Part shown: piece after piece, positions 34,205 to 45,704 of the stretch
Layout: each line of letters opens with the position of its first letter
Numbering within the stretch: the first letter of the stretch is position 1
NCBI GenBank assembly: GCA_035048815.1
Contig: JAUCBN010000025.1
Coordinates: forward strand, 12,486,501-12,550,500
Reading direction: 5' to 3'
Source of the DNA: Abelmoschus esculentus
Taxonomy: Eukaryota > Streptophyta > Magnoliopsida > Malvales > Malvaceae
DNA length: 64,000 nucleotides
Position numbers and translations under genes: made by a program
The notes under the pieces: generated by a model
Seen by the model: the letters and a program-made list of their open reading frames with translations, nothing else
Database searches by the model: none
Told to the model about the DNA's origin: nothing

Positions 34205-34748
34205 TGATAAGTGCTCAACTCACTATCACTTTCTACACCTTTTATGGGCATTAATCACCAAATATACACCCAATCGGATCAATGCATGAACTCAATATGA
34301 TATATTTAGAAGTCAAGCTCATAGAGATAATATTAACAGAAAAAGCACGTTTTACTGCGTTTTTATATCTGTGCAGGAAAACCAGTGCCGCGACAACAAC
34401 AAGGCTGAGGCAGGACCTGATGCCGCGACAGCAACAAGGCTGAGGCAGGACCTGATGTCGAGGCAGCAGCTGAAAGACAGGAAGCAAGACTATAGGCGAT
34501 TGGAAGATAAAAATCCAATGGACGTGTCTAGACTTAAAACCCATGAATTGGAACTGGCTAGCATAAGGAAAAGCCCAAGACAAGACCACGCGGGAAAGCC
34601 CCCTTAGCCGAATTAAACTTGGAAATATTTTAATTATGTACTTCACTTGTTCCCTACTCCAAGTTGTATTCTACTTAGGAAAGGTTTGCCCTAGGTCTAG
34701 CCTATATAAAAACCTAGCCGTCTAATGTATTAGACGGGAAAACCTAGG
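34205..34748 (+). repeat. A1, 3' LTR, proximal piece with 35-bp tandem duplication
   Basis: Starts TGATAAGTGCTC after the polypurine tract and runs to AAAACCTAGG, where A2 begins. Two 35-bp units (34386-34420 and 34421-34455, one difference) duplicate the palindrome-rich TGCCGCGACA...GACCTGA segment. The TATA box is changed (TATATAAAAA). Confidence 0.85.
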
Positions 34749-36071
34749 TGTCGCATGTCAAAAGTGCGCGTTTAGTGCAAGTGGACACATCGAAAGTAAT
34801 AAGTGATAAGTATTATTGGATTATCGTCTCCACAGGGACTGATATACTTAATATGTTTTCTTTGTTCTCTTGTTCTGTAGCAAAGTAAAAACACAAGTGA
34901 ATTGAGTTGATTTATCTAAACTAAAATAACTAAATAAAAGTAAAGAGTTGGAAAAATAGAGAGAGATGGGTTAGGATCCAGTTGCGTTGTATTGTGGATT
35001 TGATTGACTTGTCTCTGCTCAATGCAATCGTATATCACTGCCTCGGCAGCACTGCAGTGTACTGCCTTGGCAGCGACAATATTGTCTGCCGCGGAAATCC
35101 CTTGCTCGTGGTGTAGACTTTACCAAAGTTCGGCAAAGTGTCCTTGAATGACTCCGCTTATCCCTAAATCAGAGTGTTGTTGATGACTAGTCCTTGATGA
35201 TACCTCCCGGTGTGAACCAATTATACTGACCAACCAATCTCAAACTTCTTTTAGCCGTTGAAACTCTTAACCTATCCCTAGGCCGAGTTAGTATTTCGCG
35301 ATTGAAACACCGTACTTATCCCTTTCGTGAATCTAACTCTCCCGAGCTTAGATAAATGGATGACTCACACTCTCCTCTCCCGAGCTTGAATGCGAGAACA
35401 AGGAATAACAAAGGATAAGCAAAACTTGATAATTTTATTGCATTGAATCAAAGACAAAGTACAATCTCCTCTCACATATACTCGACAACCTTCACCTAAT
35501 CCCTAAGAAGGTTTAGAACATAATGGAGAGGAAGAAGACAAGTATAGAAATCGGCTCTCTCCCTAGGTATTCCGTGTATAATACATTGGGTGGCTAGATC
35601 TTTATATAGGCTAAACCTAGGGCAAACCTTTACTATGTAGAATACAACTTGGAGTAGGGAACAAGTGAAGTACATAATTAAAATATTTCCAAGTTTGATT
35701 CGGCTAAGGGGGCTTTCCCGCGTGGTCTTTTCTTGGGCTTTTCCTCATGCTAGCCAGCTCCGATTCATGGGCTTTGAGTCCAGACACGTCCCTTGGATTT
35801 TTATCTTTCCATCGCCTATAGTCTTGCTTCCTGTCTTTCTGCTGCTGCCTCGGCATCAGGTCCTGCCTCGGCCTTGTCGCTGCCGTGGCATTGGTTTTCC
35901 TGCACAGATATAAAAATGTAGTAAAACGTGCCTTTTCTGTAAATATTATCTTTATGAGCTTAACTTCTAAATATATCACATTGAGTTCATGCATTGGTCC
36001 AAGTGGGTGTATATTTGGTGATTAAAGCCCATAAAAAGAGTAAAAAGTGATAGTGTGTTGAGCACTTATCA
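34749..36071 (-). repeat. A2, sense 3' LTR
   Basis: 1323 bp; the plus strand runs from TGTCGCATGTC to GAGCACTTATCA. The reverse TATA (TTTATATAGG) is near 35600. It is inserted in the A1 3' LTR. Confidence 0.9.
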
Positions 36072-36987
36072 CACCCCCAAACTCGAACTATTGCTTGTCC
36101 TCAAGCAATGCAAACCATTAATTTGCCGAACTCTACTGTCTCTTGGTCTTACATGTCCATCTATTCTCCCCACCATAACTAGGCCTATTCTTAAGCCTTA
36201 ACCATTCGGTTACCCAAGGGTTTATCTAGAAACAAACTATAAGAATTGTGAGTGTGTGCGTTTTTATGGACAAGTTGATTAAAGGCTTTCTTAGACAAAC
36301 TCTAAGTTCAAGACAAGTAGAAATTGGTTAAGTGTTCTCTTCTTGTCAAACACCAAATCTTGAGCCAATTTCGGGCACCTCAAAGACTTGTGTTTTTCTT
36401 TTCACTAAATTCCTTCTTTCTTTTTAATATTCCTTAAAACATACTAGAGCCAATTTCGGGCACCTCTAGCATGAAGAAGAGACCTTCTAGAGCCGGTGGT
36501 AGGCACCTCTAGTTACTTTTCCAAAAATCTAAGTCTTTATCACCTAAGTTCATTAAAAGAATTCCTATAATCCAACAAGTCCCAAAAGTGTTTTAAAGTT
36601 CTTCCTATAGTAAGCTTCTAAGTTTTCATCCTTAAGCATCCTAAGGTTAAGCCCTCTTAACAGAACCAAAACATGGTAAGGAGAAAGATTTCTATAGCCT
36701 TAAAGAATAAACTAAGGCAATACTGATGATGAGCAGTGCAAAAGTGCAGGCAATTAATTCAAGTCAGGCGGGGAGCATAAAAATTTTAAAAAATCACTGG
36801 AATAATCCCTTTTTGGTAAGGCTGTGGCAGTAGATTGCTGCCTTGGCAGTGAATCTGCACCCCCAAACTCAAACCAAGCATTGTCCTCAATGCTTTATAT
36901 TTGAAGAAATAGGCGGCAAAACAAAATATGAAATAAGCAGCATTTAAAACAGTAATAGCAAGTAATATTGAATTAAGTACAAAGATT
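36072..36987 (-). promoter_or_regulatory. A2 3' untranslated region: dual polypurine modules and three hairpins
   Basis: The terminal tract CACCCCCAAACT (36072-36083) has a hairpin at 36090-36109; an identical internal tract (36858-36869) has the perfect hairpin AAGCATTG-loop-CAATGCTT at 36876-36895. The three intervening hairpins are at 36359-36384, 36444-36469 and 36487-36512. Every component survives intact in this copy. Confidence 0.8.
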
Positions 36988-38272
36988 TTAAAGCGACTCC
37001 GAAGAGCTGCTTGTAACAATTTTCCTCCTCGGCCTTGCTGCCGATTGCTTTGTCCTTGGTGAGGGCGATGGTTGCGCTTTTGCTTACCGGGGCGGTTGGA
37101 ATCTAGTGGGTGGTGTCCGTTGCATTGGGGCCTCTACCTCTTCTCATTCTTATACATCAACCATCTCTTCTGTTAGCATTACATCCGTTCCTCCTCCCAT
37201 TGCTGTTGCTCCTCCGGTGTGGTGTGTACTTGGTCCGGCGGCGGTGGAGCTTTGGTGCACATAGGCATCTATCTCGGCTGATAGACTGCCCATGATAATT
37301 GGTGATCGGGGTGGAGTGCTGAAAACGGCCCTCCGCTTGGATGGACTTCTGCTGGCAGACGAGGCCGCGGCAGAATCTGCTGCCCTGGATGGGCCGGCAG
37401 CCTGGTATTGGGGTTGAGGGGTTGCATGGAAGAATGGCCTTGGTCCTCCTGGGGCTGGTGTAGTCTCGGTGTAAGGGGCGGCTGTGACGAACATGTTGTT
37501 GGGAAACTCCGGAAATTGTGCTCCTTGGTCCGGAAAAGCGTGCAACATCATCTGGGCTAAGGTGCCAATTAAATCCCTTTGGTACTCCATGTACCTTTGT
37601 TGTCTGAGGTCCATTGCTGCCATCCGTTGCAAGATCTCGTGGTACGGGTCTGCTGCGGCAGAGGTGTGGGCAGTACCAGGCATGTCTGCCGTGAACTGGG
37701 CCCCGGCAGCAGTATCGGCAGTGAACTGCTGCAGCGTTGCTTGGACAGGCTCCGCTTGCGTGATCTGCATGACTTTGTGACTAAAGTCCCTGGTCCATCC
37801 TCGTTGTGGGGGCGTGTATTCGTCCGTTTATTCGATGGGCACACCTACGGCAACACATAAACCCGTGATCAAACAAGGGAAATACAATGGTCCCCTATCT
37901 TTCTTACCGCACTCGTGAATTTCCCGAAGGATGATCTCTCCAACATTGATGGTCCTCTTGTTGATGATGGATTGGATAAGCACCAATCTTTTGCGATCCA
38001 TCGTGCTATTGTGTGACGTGGGGATGAGACGTCGCTTGACAAAGGTATTCCACATCTTGGCCTCGGGCTTTAGGCTTTGTCTTGTTACGGATCCTCTATG
38101 GGTACCGGTTTCCCATGGGTATTCACGTAACAAAGATCGTCTTTGATGAGCTCGTAGTCCTCTACAGTGATGTCTTCCATGAATTCGGCGTGGATATCAT
38201 TGTCAGGGGTGAGGCTGTAGAAATTGTTGATTGTCTCGGCATCTAACTGGAGTGATGTCTTCCATGAATTCG
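36988..38272 (-). pseudogene. ORF3 of A2, N-terminus deleted
   Basis: Colinear with A0 ORF3 from about residue 110 to the end (RGSVTRQSLKPEAKMWNTF, TINVGEIILREIHECGKKD, RSPSKRRAVFSTPPRSP), broken by a stop near 37829 and a frameshift around 38120. Upstream in sense, roughly the first third of ORF3 and its promoter-side spacer are gone, and a 24-bp piece of ORF3 (38166-38189) is repeated at 38251-38274, right at the deletion joint. Confidence 0.8.
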
Positions 38273-38811
38273 GCCTTGTGACCGTTTGAAGCCACTAGCC
38301 GTTTTGTAACCGTTACTCCTTATTGGCGTTTCCTTTTCTGCCGCGGCAGGAATCTCGGCAGACTAGCCGTTACACTGTTCTGCCCGTTGGGACTGCTGCG
38401 GCCCTGACACTATTTTATTGCCTCGGCAGAATTCCTATTGTGGACTAATCCTCCTTTATTCTTGCTTATTAACCTAAAAAAAATTTGAAACACACAAAAA
38501 GAAAAAGTACTTAAAGCAAAAATAATTAGAAAAAAATAAAAAATAAAAATAAACTAACTAATCCTAATATATTAATAAAGAAAAGGGAGAAGATCATGTT
38601 ACTGGTGGAGAGCATACAAATGCATCTCCCAAAATTATTCTCTCCCTTTGGCCCAAGTTGTGAATCGGTTGTGGGCCACTCCTTTTTACTGTATATTCAT
38701 CCACATTGGGCTTAATCTTTTTGCCGAATATCCTGCCGAGAAGACTGCCCAGGCAGGATATTTTAGTGTCTACTGTGTGGATGGCCTTACACTCCTCTAG
38801 ATCATCATATT
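38273..38811 (-). pseudogene. A2 spacer and last part of gag-protease
   Basis: 38273-38600 is the spacer, with CTGCCGCGGCAG at 38338-38349. 38601-38811 is the end of gag-protease in sense (LGDAF-type ending and the CTGCCCAGGCAG palindrome at 38745-38756). Sequence stops at ATATT (38807-38811), the A3 target site, and resumes at 47036. Confidence 0.75.
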
Positions 38812-40137
38812 TGATAAGTGCTCAACACACTATCACTTTTTACTCCTTTTATGAGCATTAATTACCAAATATACACCCACTTAGACCAATACATGCACTC
38901 AATGTGATATGTTTAGAAGTATGCTCATATAGATAATATTTACGAAAAAAAGGCACGTTTTACTGCGTTTTCATATCTGTGCAGGAGAACCAGTGCCGCG
39001 GCAAAGACAAGACCGAGGCAGGACCTGATGCCGAGGTAGCAGCAGAAAGACAGGAAGCAAGATTATAGGAGATCGAAAGACAAAAATCCAGGGAACGTGT
39101 CTGGACTTGAAGCCCATGAATCGAAGCTGGCTAGCACAAGGAAAAGCCCAAAGGAAGACTATGCGGAAAAACCCCTTTAGCCGAATACAAACTTGGAAAT
39201 ATATTTTATTACGTACTTAACTTGTTTCCTACTCCAAGTTGTATTCTACTTAGGAAAGGTTTGCCTTAGGACTAGCCTATATAAAGACCTAGCCACCCAA
39301 TGTAATATACAACGAAATACCTAGGGAGAGGGCCGACTTCTACTCTTGTTTCTTTCCTCTCCACCATGTTCTAAACCTTCTTAGGGATTAGGTGAAGGTT
39401 GTAGAGTATTTGTGAGAGAAGATTGTACTTGTCTTTCATTCAATGCAATAAAGATTATCAAGGTTTGCTTATCCTTTGTTATTCCTTGTTTCACAATTGA
39501 GCTCGGGAGAGGATATTGTGGTCATCCATTTATCTAAGCTCGGGAGAGTTAGATTCACGAAAGGGGTAAGTACGATGTTTCAATCGCGAAATACTAACTC
39601 GGCCTAGGGATAGGTTAAGAGTTTCAGCGGCTAAAAGAAGTGTGAGACTGGTTGGTGAGTATAATTGGTTCACGCCGGGAGGTATCATCAAGGACTAGTC
39701 ATCAGCAGCACTCTGACTTAGGGATAAGTGGAGTCATCCAAGGACACTTTGCCGAACTTTGGTAAAGTCTGTCCACAAGCAAGGGATTGTCGCGGCAGAT
39801 AGTGTTATCGCTGCCCAGGCAGTAAACTGCAGTGTTGCCGAGGCAGTGATATACGATTGCATTGGACGGAGACAAGTCAATCAATTCCACAATACGACGC
39901 AACTGGATCCTAACCCATCTCTCTCTACTATTTCAACCCTTTATTTTTATTTTAGTTATTTTAGTTTAGATAAACCAAATTAACTTATTTGTGTTTTTAT
40001 CTTTCTACAGAACAAGGAAGTGAAGAAAGCATATTAAGTATACCGGTCCCTGAGGAGACGATAACTCGAGAATATACTTATCACTTATTACTTGCGATGT
40101 GTCCACTTGCACTGAACGCGCACTTTTGACACGTGAC
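38812..40137 (+). repeat. A3, 5' LTR
   Basis: TGATAAGTGCTC to GACACGTGACA. TATATAAA at 39278-39285 and AATAAA at 39447-39452 give a plausible transcription start and polyadenylation layout. Confidence 0.95.
39278..39285 (+). promoter_or_regulatory. TATA box in A3 5' LTR
   Basis: TATATAAA, conserved in position in nearly every A-family LTR here (for example 26474, 46170). It lies about 170 bases before the AATAAA signal, so R would be short. Confidence 0.65.
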
Positions 40138-40144
40138 AACTTTT

Positions 40145-40162
40145 TGGCGCTGTTGCCGGGGA
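40145..40162 (+). other. Primer binding site, tRNA-Asp type (A3)
   Basis: TGGCGCTGTTGCCGGGGA, one mismatch (a C-to-T change at a CpG) to the tRNA-Asp complement. Confidence 0.88.
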
Positions 40163-40236
40163 CTGACAACTAAATTTTGTTTTCTTTATTTTCTTGTTTA
40201 TTTTTATTTTTGTTTTACGTTTGTTTTTCTTGGTGT

Positions 40237-42780
40237 ATGACCAGGGCCAATCCAACCAACCCCTTGTACGAATTAGATCTAGAGATCGAAAGAACAAGGC
40301 AAAGGTTGAGGAGACAGATCCAAGGAGCCATGGCAGATCACCCGGCAAGACAAAACTTACCTGCCGGCAATGCAGGACTTCCGCCGCCACCTGGGCCGCG
40401 GCAGCTAACTGTCAGGGACTTCCTGGAAGAGAACTTAAACGGATTAAACCCAGGAGTCGTCACACCGGAAATTGAAGCCGCCTATTTTGAACTCAAACCC
40501 GTTATGTTCAATATGTTAAACACAATTGGACAATTTGGTGGGTCTGCAACTGAAGACGCAAGGCAGCACCTCAAATCCTTCATGGAAATCTGCAATTCTT
40601 TCAAAATCCAAGGAGTCCATGAAGATGTCTTGCGATTAAAGCTATTCCCCTATTCACTGAGGGATAGGACGAAAGCTTGGTTAAATAGCATTCCAACAGG
40701 ATCTTTTGGTTCCTGGAGTGAACTTTGCCATGATTTCATTACTCGCTTTAATCCTACTAATCTATATGATAGAATCTGTAATTAAATTACTTCTTTTCGA
40801 CAGGCTGAAGACGAACCAATGTACGAGGCATGGGAACGCTACAGAGAGCTATTGCACAAGTGTCCTCTGCACGGATTTCCCCTATGGACACAAGTGACAA
40901 TGTTTTACAATGCCACGAATGCCCCGACAAGGATGATGTTAGATGCCTCGGCAAACGGAACACTCCTGGACAAAGCACCTAAGGAAGCTATTGAAATACT
41001 GAACAAACTCGCAAAGAATGACTTTCAGTTTCTGACATCTAGGCGAGGAGGAGTAAGACGCCAAGCCACGGTAAATGAATTAGATTCATCAAGTTCAGTG
41101 GCAGCACAATTGGCCTCTCTTAACAAGATGGTGCAAAACCTACAATTACAACACAATACCCGTGAGGTCAAGGTAATTGATTCATACTGCGACTTATGTG
41201 GAGGAAACCACAGTTCCGCTGACTACATGAATCAAGAAACTGGTATGTATGTTGAGAACTACAACCGCAACAATGTGATGTCCAACACATACAACCCCTC
41301 ATGGAAGAGGCATCCAAACTTATCATGGAGTAACCCAAACAATGCCTTAAACCCAATCACCCAACCATCGGGATTTCAGCAGCCGATGCCGTAGCAGCAA
41401 GTCCAACAGCCGATGCCGCAGCAGCAGATGCAGCAGCAATCGGTAAGTTCATTGGAAAACACGCTAAAGGCCTTTATGATGAAAACTGAGTCATACATGG
41501 CGGAAAATAGTAATTTCATCAAGAGGACAGATGCCTTCATGAATAGGACTGAGATGCGGCTGCAAAATCAAGAAGCAGCCATAAAAACGTTGGAAACTCA
41601 GGTTGGACAGTTTGCTCAATGCATAAACACTAGACCACAAGGAGGCCTACCTAGCAATATTGAAGTTGCTAAGGTAATAAACCATGAACAGTGTAAGGCA
41701 ATCACTACTAGGAGTGGTCTACAGCTGAAGGAGAAGATCTCAGAGAGCCAAACTCAATCAGCATATCAAGCAAGAGAAGAGGCTGAGCAAACTGAAGCTA
41801 ACAACACTGCCCCGGCAGCAAGCTCTGCAACTTCTGAGCAGCCTGCCGAGGCAGCAACAATTCCAGTGGCGCCAGGTATAAAACTTCAAACTAAAGAAAC
41901 CCTGGAGGAAATGAGACCACCACCAACTTTCCCGCAAAGGTTGAAAAAACAAAAATAGGATCAGCAATTCAAGAAGTTCCTCGACATCTTGAAGCAAGTC
42001 CACATCAACATACCGTTCGTTGAAGCTATTGAACAAATGCCCAACTATGCCAAGTTTCTAAAGGACATGGTGTCAAAGAGAAAACGAATAGGTGAGTTTG
42101 AGACAGTGGCTGCTACCGAGGGATGCATGGCAATGCTGCATAACCGCATGCCACCAAAGTTAAAAGATCCTGGTTGCTTCACTATACCTTGTGTGATTGG
42201 AAAGAGTTATGAAGGAAAGGCCCTATGCGACCTTGGAGCAAGAATAAACCTCATGCCTAGATCCGTCTTCCAAAAGCTTGGAATTGGAAGGCCGAAGCCT
42301 ACAACAGTGATGCTCCAACTCGCGGATAGATCTTATGTGCAACCTGAAGGTAAAATCGAGGACATACTGGTAAGAGTTGACAAGTTTATTTTTCCTGCCG
42401 ACTTCCTTGTCCTTGATTGTGAAGCAGATGACAATGCACCGATCATCCTTGGGAGACCCTTTTTAGCAACTGGACGCACATTAATTGACGTGGAAAAAGG
42501 AGAGTTGACTATGCGGGTCAATGACCAACAAGTCAAACTCAATGCATTCCACAACTTAAGGAAGTATGATGATCCAGAGGAATGCAAGGCCATCCACACC
42601 GTAGATAATAAGATATCTTGCCTGGGCAGTCTGCTCGGCAGAATGTTCGGCAAGAAAATCAATCCCAAGATGGATGGACAGACAGCACAAAGGAGTGGCC
42701 CACAACCGATTCATAAATTGGGCCTAAGGGAGAAAATAATTCTAGGAGATGCATTTGCATGCTCTCCACCAGTAACCTAA
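40237..42780 (+). pseudogene. Gag-protease of A3, three nonsense changes
   Basis: ATG 40237 (MTRANPTNPLYELD). Gag: FELKPVMFNMLNTIGQFGG, LRLKLFPYSLRDRTKAWLN, ELCHDFITRFNPTNLYDRI. The knuckle CDLCGGNHSSADY has its last Cys replaced by Tyr. Then a Gln-rich segment and a coiled region (MRLQNQEAAIKTLETQVGQF). The protease has ALCDLGARINLMP with Asp codon 42229-42231 and LGRPFLATGRTLID. Stops at about 40783, 41392 and 41956 each replace a sense codon of A1 or A2. The frame ends at TAA 42778-42780 after ACSPPVT; what follows is spacer, not RT. Confidence 0.9.
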
Positions 42781-43244
42781 CCTCTCCCCTTTTCTTTAAA
42801 TAGTATATTAGGATTAACAGTTTATTTTTTATTTTTCTAATTATTTTTGTTTTCAGTATTTTTCTTTTGTGTGTTTTATTTAGGAATAAAAAGCAAAGAT
42901 AAAGGAAAAATAGTTCACAGCAGGAACTCTGCCGAGGCAATAAAACAGTGTTAGGGTCGCAGCAGTCCCAACAGGCAGAACAGTGTAACGGTTAGTCTGC
43001 CGAGATTCCTGCCGCGTCAGAAAAAGAAAACGGCAGAAAAGGAAATGGTTACAATGGCTAGTGGTCTCAACGATCACAAGGCCAAGGCCTATATAAGAAA
43101 CACCTTCCTCTTGATCTATTCACTCTTATTTTTCTTGCTTTCTTTAGTATTCATAACAATCTCTCTCTCAATTACTCTCTGCCTTCTACAATCTCCAGAT
43201 TCTCTTCAAGAAAAACCTCCAAGAACTTACATCTTTCCATCTTG
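42781..43244 (+). other. A3 spacer between gag-protease and ORF3
   Basis: No gene. Contains CTGCCGAGGCA and CTGCCGCG palindrome variants (near 42930-43020) and CCTATATAAG (near 43088), a TATA-like site about 150 bases before the ORF3 ATG. Confidence 0.5.
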
Positions 43245-44779
43245 ATGGCTTCATACAAAAGATTCGCCCCAGCCAACGTTGAAGATCGATTCAACCGATC
43301 TTTCATCGCTAGGCAACTTTGGGAAGAGCAAGGTTTCCAACATGCAGACGAAGAAAACTACGACATTGAACACTACCTCTACGACAGAATTAAGTACCAG
43401 AATTGGGAAATTTTCTGTTTGCAACCTGCCCAGGAGAACGCCACAATCGTGCGGGAGTTCTACGCTCATGGGCCCAGCAAAGACTCCCTGTTCGTTCACT
43501 GCCGCGGCAGGCCGGTCCAGCTCGATGCCGAGACGATCAACAACTTCTACGACCTCACCCCAGACAGTGATATCCATGCCGAATTCTTGGAAGGTATCAC
43601 TGTCGAGGACTATGAACTCATCAAAGACGATCTTTGTTATGGGAACACTCCATAGGAAACCGGTACCCATCGAGGATCCGTAACAAGACAAAGCTTGAAG
43701 CCGGAGGCCAAGATGTGGAACACCTTCGTCGAAAGACGCGTCATCCCAACTTCACACAATAGCACGATGGATCGCAAGAGATTGGTGCTTATCTAATCCA
43801 TCATCAACAAGAGGACCATCAACGTTGGAGAAATCATCCTACGGGAAATTCACGAGTGCGGTAAGAAAGATAGAGGACCATTGTATTTCCCTTGCTTGAT
43901 TACGAGTTTATGTGTTTCGGCAGGTGTACCCATTAAAGAAACGGATGAATATATGCCCCCAAGACGAGGATGGACCAGGGATTTCTGCCACAAAGTCATG
44001 CAGATCACTCAAGTCGAACCTGTCCAGGCAACGCCGCAGCAGTTCACTGTCGATACTGCTGCCGGGGCCCAGTACACGGCAGACATGCCTGGTACTGCTC
44101 ACACCTCTGCCGCAGCAGACCCATACCAAGAAATCTTGCAGCGAATGGCCGCAATGGATCTTCAACAACAACGATACATGGAGTACCAGCGAGACTTTAA
44201 TGGCACTCTAGCGCAGATGATGCTGCACACCTTCCCGGACCAAGGCGTACAATTCCCGGAGTTCCCAAGCAACATGTTCGTCACCGCCGCACCCTACACC
44301 GAGACTACACCAGCCCCGGAAGGACCACGACCATTCTTCCATCCGGACCCTCAGCCCCAATACCAGGCTGTCGGCCCATCTAGGGCGGCAGATTTTGCCG
44401 CGGCCTTATCTGTCAGCCGAAGGCCATCCAAGCGAAGGGCCGTCTTCAGCACTCCACCCAGATCGCCAATTATCATGGGCAGTCTATCCGCCGAGATAGA
44501 TGCCTACGTGCACCAAAGTTCAATTGTCGCCGGCCCAAGCACACACCACACCGAGGAGCTACTGCGATGGGAGGAGGAACGGACGTGATGATAACCGAAG
44601 AGATGGCAGATGTTGAAGAAGGAGAAGAAGTAGAAGCCCCGATGCAAAGGACCCCACCCACTCGAGTCCAGCCGCTGAGGCAAGCAAAGGCGCAACCATC
44701 GCCCTCCCTAAGGACAAAGCATTTGGCATCAAGGCCACGGAGAAAAATTGTTACAAGCAGCTCTTCGGAGTCGCTTTAA
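43245..44779 (+). pseudogene. ORF3 of A3, two stops and one frameshift
   Basis: ATG 43245 (MASYKRFAPANVED). Trp to stop at about 43654 and Gln to stop at about 43796, both G-to-A or C-to-T changes, plus a frameshift near 44555 before TDVMITEEMADVEEGEEVEAP. Ends SSSSESL at 44779. The CTGCCGCGGCAG palindrome lies inside the coding region at 43499-43510. Confidence 0.88.
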
Positions 44780-45704
44780 ATTTCTTTGTCCTTAATTCAA
44801 TTTAAATTGTTTTACTGTTTTTACTTGCTGCATATAATTCATATTATGTTTTGCCGTTTATTCCTTCAAAATATAAAGCATTGAGGACAATGGTTGGTTT
44901 GAGTTTCGGGGTGCAGATTCACTGCCAAGGCAGCAATCTGCTGTCGCGGCCTTGCCAAAAAGGGAGTATTCCAGTGATTTTTTTTAATTTTTATGCTCCC
45001 CGCCTTACTTGAATTCACTGCCCACACTCTTGCACTGCTCATCATCAGTATTGCCTTAGTTTACTCTTTAAGGCTATAGAAATCTTTCTCCTTACCATGT
45101 TTAGGTTCTGTTAAGAGGGCTTAACCTTAGGATGCTTAAGGATGAAAACTTAGAAGTTTACTATAGGTAGAACTTTAAACTTTAAACACTTTTGGGACTT
45201 GTTGGATTATAGGAATTCTTTTATTGAAGTTAGGTGATAAAGAATTAGATCTTTGGAAAGTAACTAGAGGTGCCTACCACCGGCTCTAGAAAGTCTCTTC
45301 TTCATACTAGAGGTGCCCGAAATTGGCTCTAGTATGTGTTAAGGAATATTAAAAAGAAAGAAGGATTTTCGTGAAAAGAAAAACACAAGTCTTTGAGGTG
45401 CCCGAAACCGGCTCAAGATTTGGGGTTTGAAAAGAAGAGAACACTTAACCAATGTATATTTGTCTTGAACTTAGAGTTTATCTAAGAAAGCCTTTAATCA
45501 AGTTGTCCACAAAAACACACACACTCAAAACTCCTATAGTTTGTTTCTAGGTAAATCCTTGAGTAACCGAATGGTTAAGGCTAAAGAATAGGCCTAGTTA
45601 TGGTGGGGAGAATAGATGGACATGTAAGACCAAGAGAGAGTAAAGTTTGGCAAATTGATGGTTTGCATTGCTTGAGGACAAGCAATAGTTCGAGTTTGGG
45701 GGTG
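44780..45704 (+). promoter_or_regulatory. A3 3' untranslated region: dual polypurine modules and three hairpins
   Basis: Internal module: hairpin 44877-44894 and AGTTTCGGGGTG 44902-44913. Hairpins at 45264-45289, 45307-45332 (stem CTAGAG/CTCTAG) and 45391-45417 (stem CTTTGAG/CTCAAG). Terminal module: ATTGCTTG-AGGA-CAAGCAAT at 45667-45686 and AGTTTGGGGGTG at 45693-45704. Confidence 0.8.

Larger units (their letters stand above)
26011..34748 (+). mobile_element. Element A1: A-family, forward; continues at 49439-49837
   Basis: 5' LTR 26011-27334, primer site, gag-protease, ORF3, polypurine tract, and the first part of the 3' LTR (34205-34748). A solo LTR (29884-31170) sits in the end of gag-protease. 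The 3' LTR is cut by reverse element A2; a distal LTR piece reappears at 49439-49837 next to the B LTR. About 0.4 kb of the 3' LTR between the two pieces is gone. The flanks ACTAC/ACTAT are a 5-bp target duplication with one change, so A1 was the first element into this site. Confidence 0.85.
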
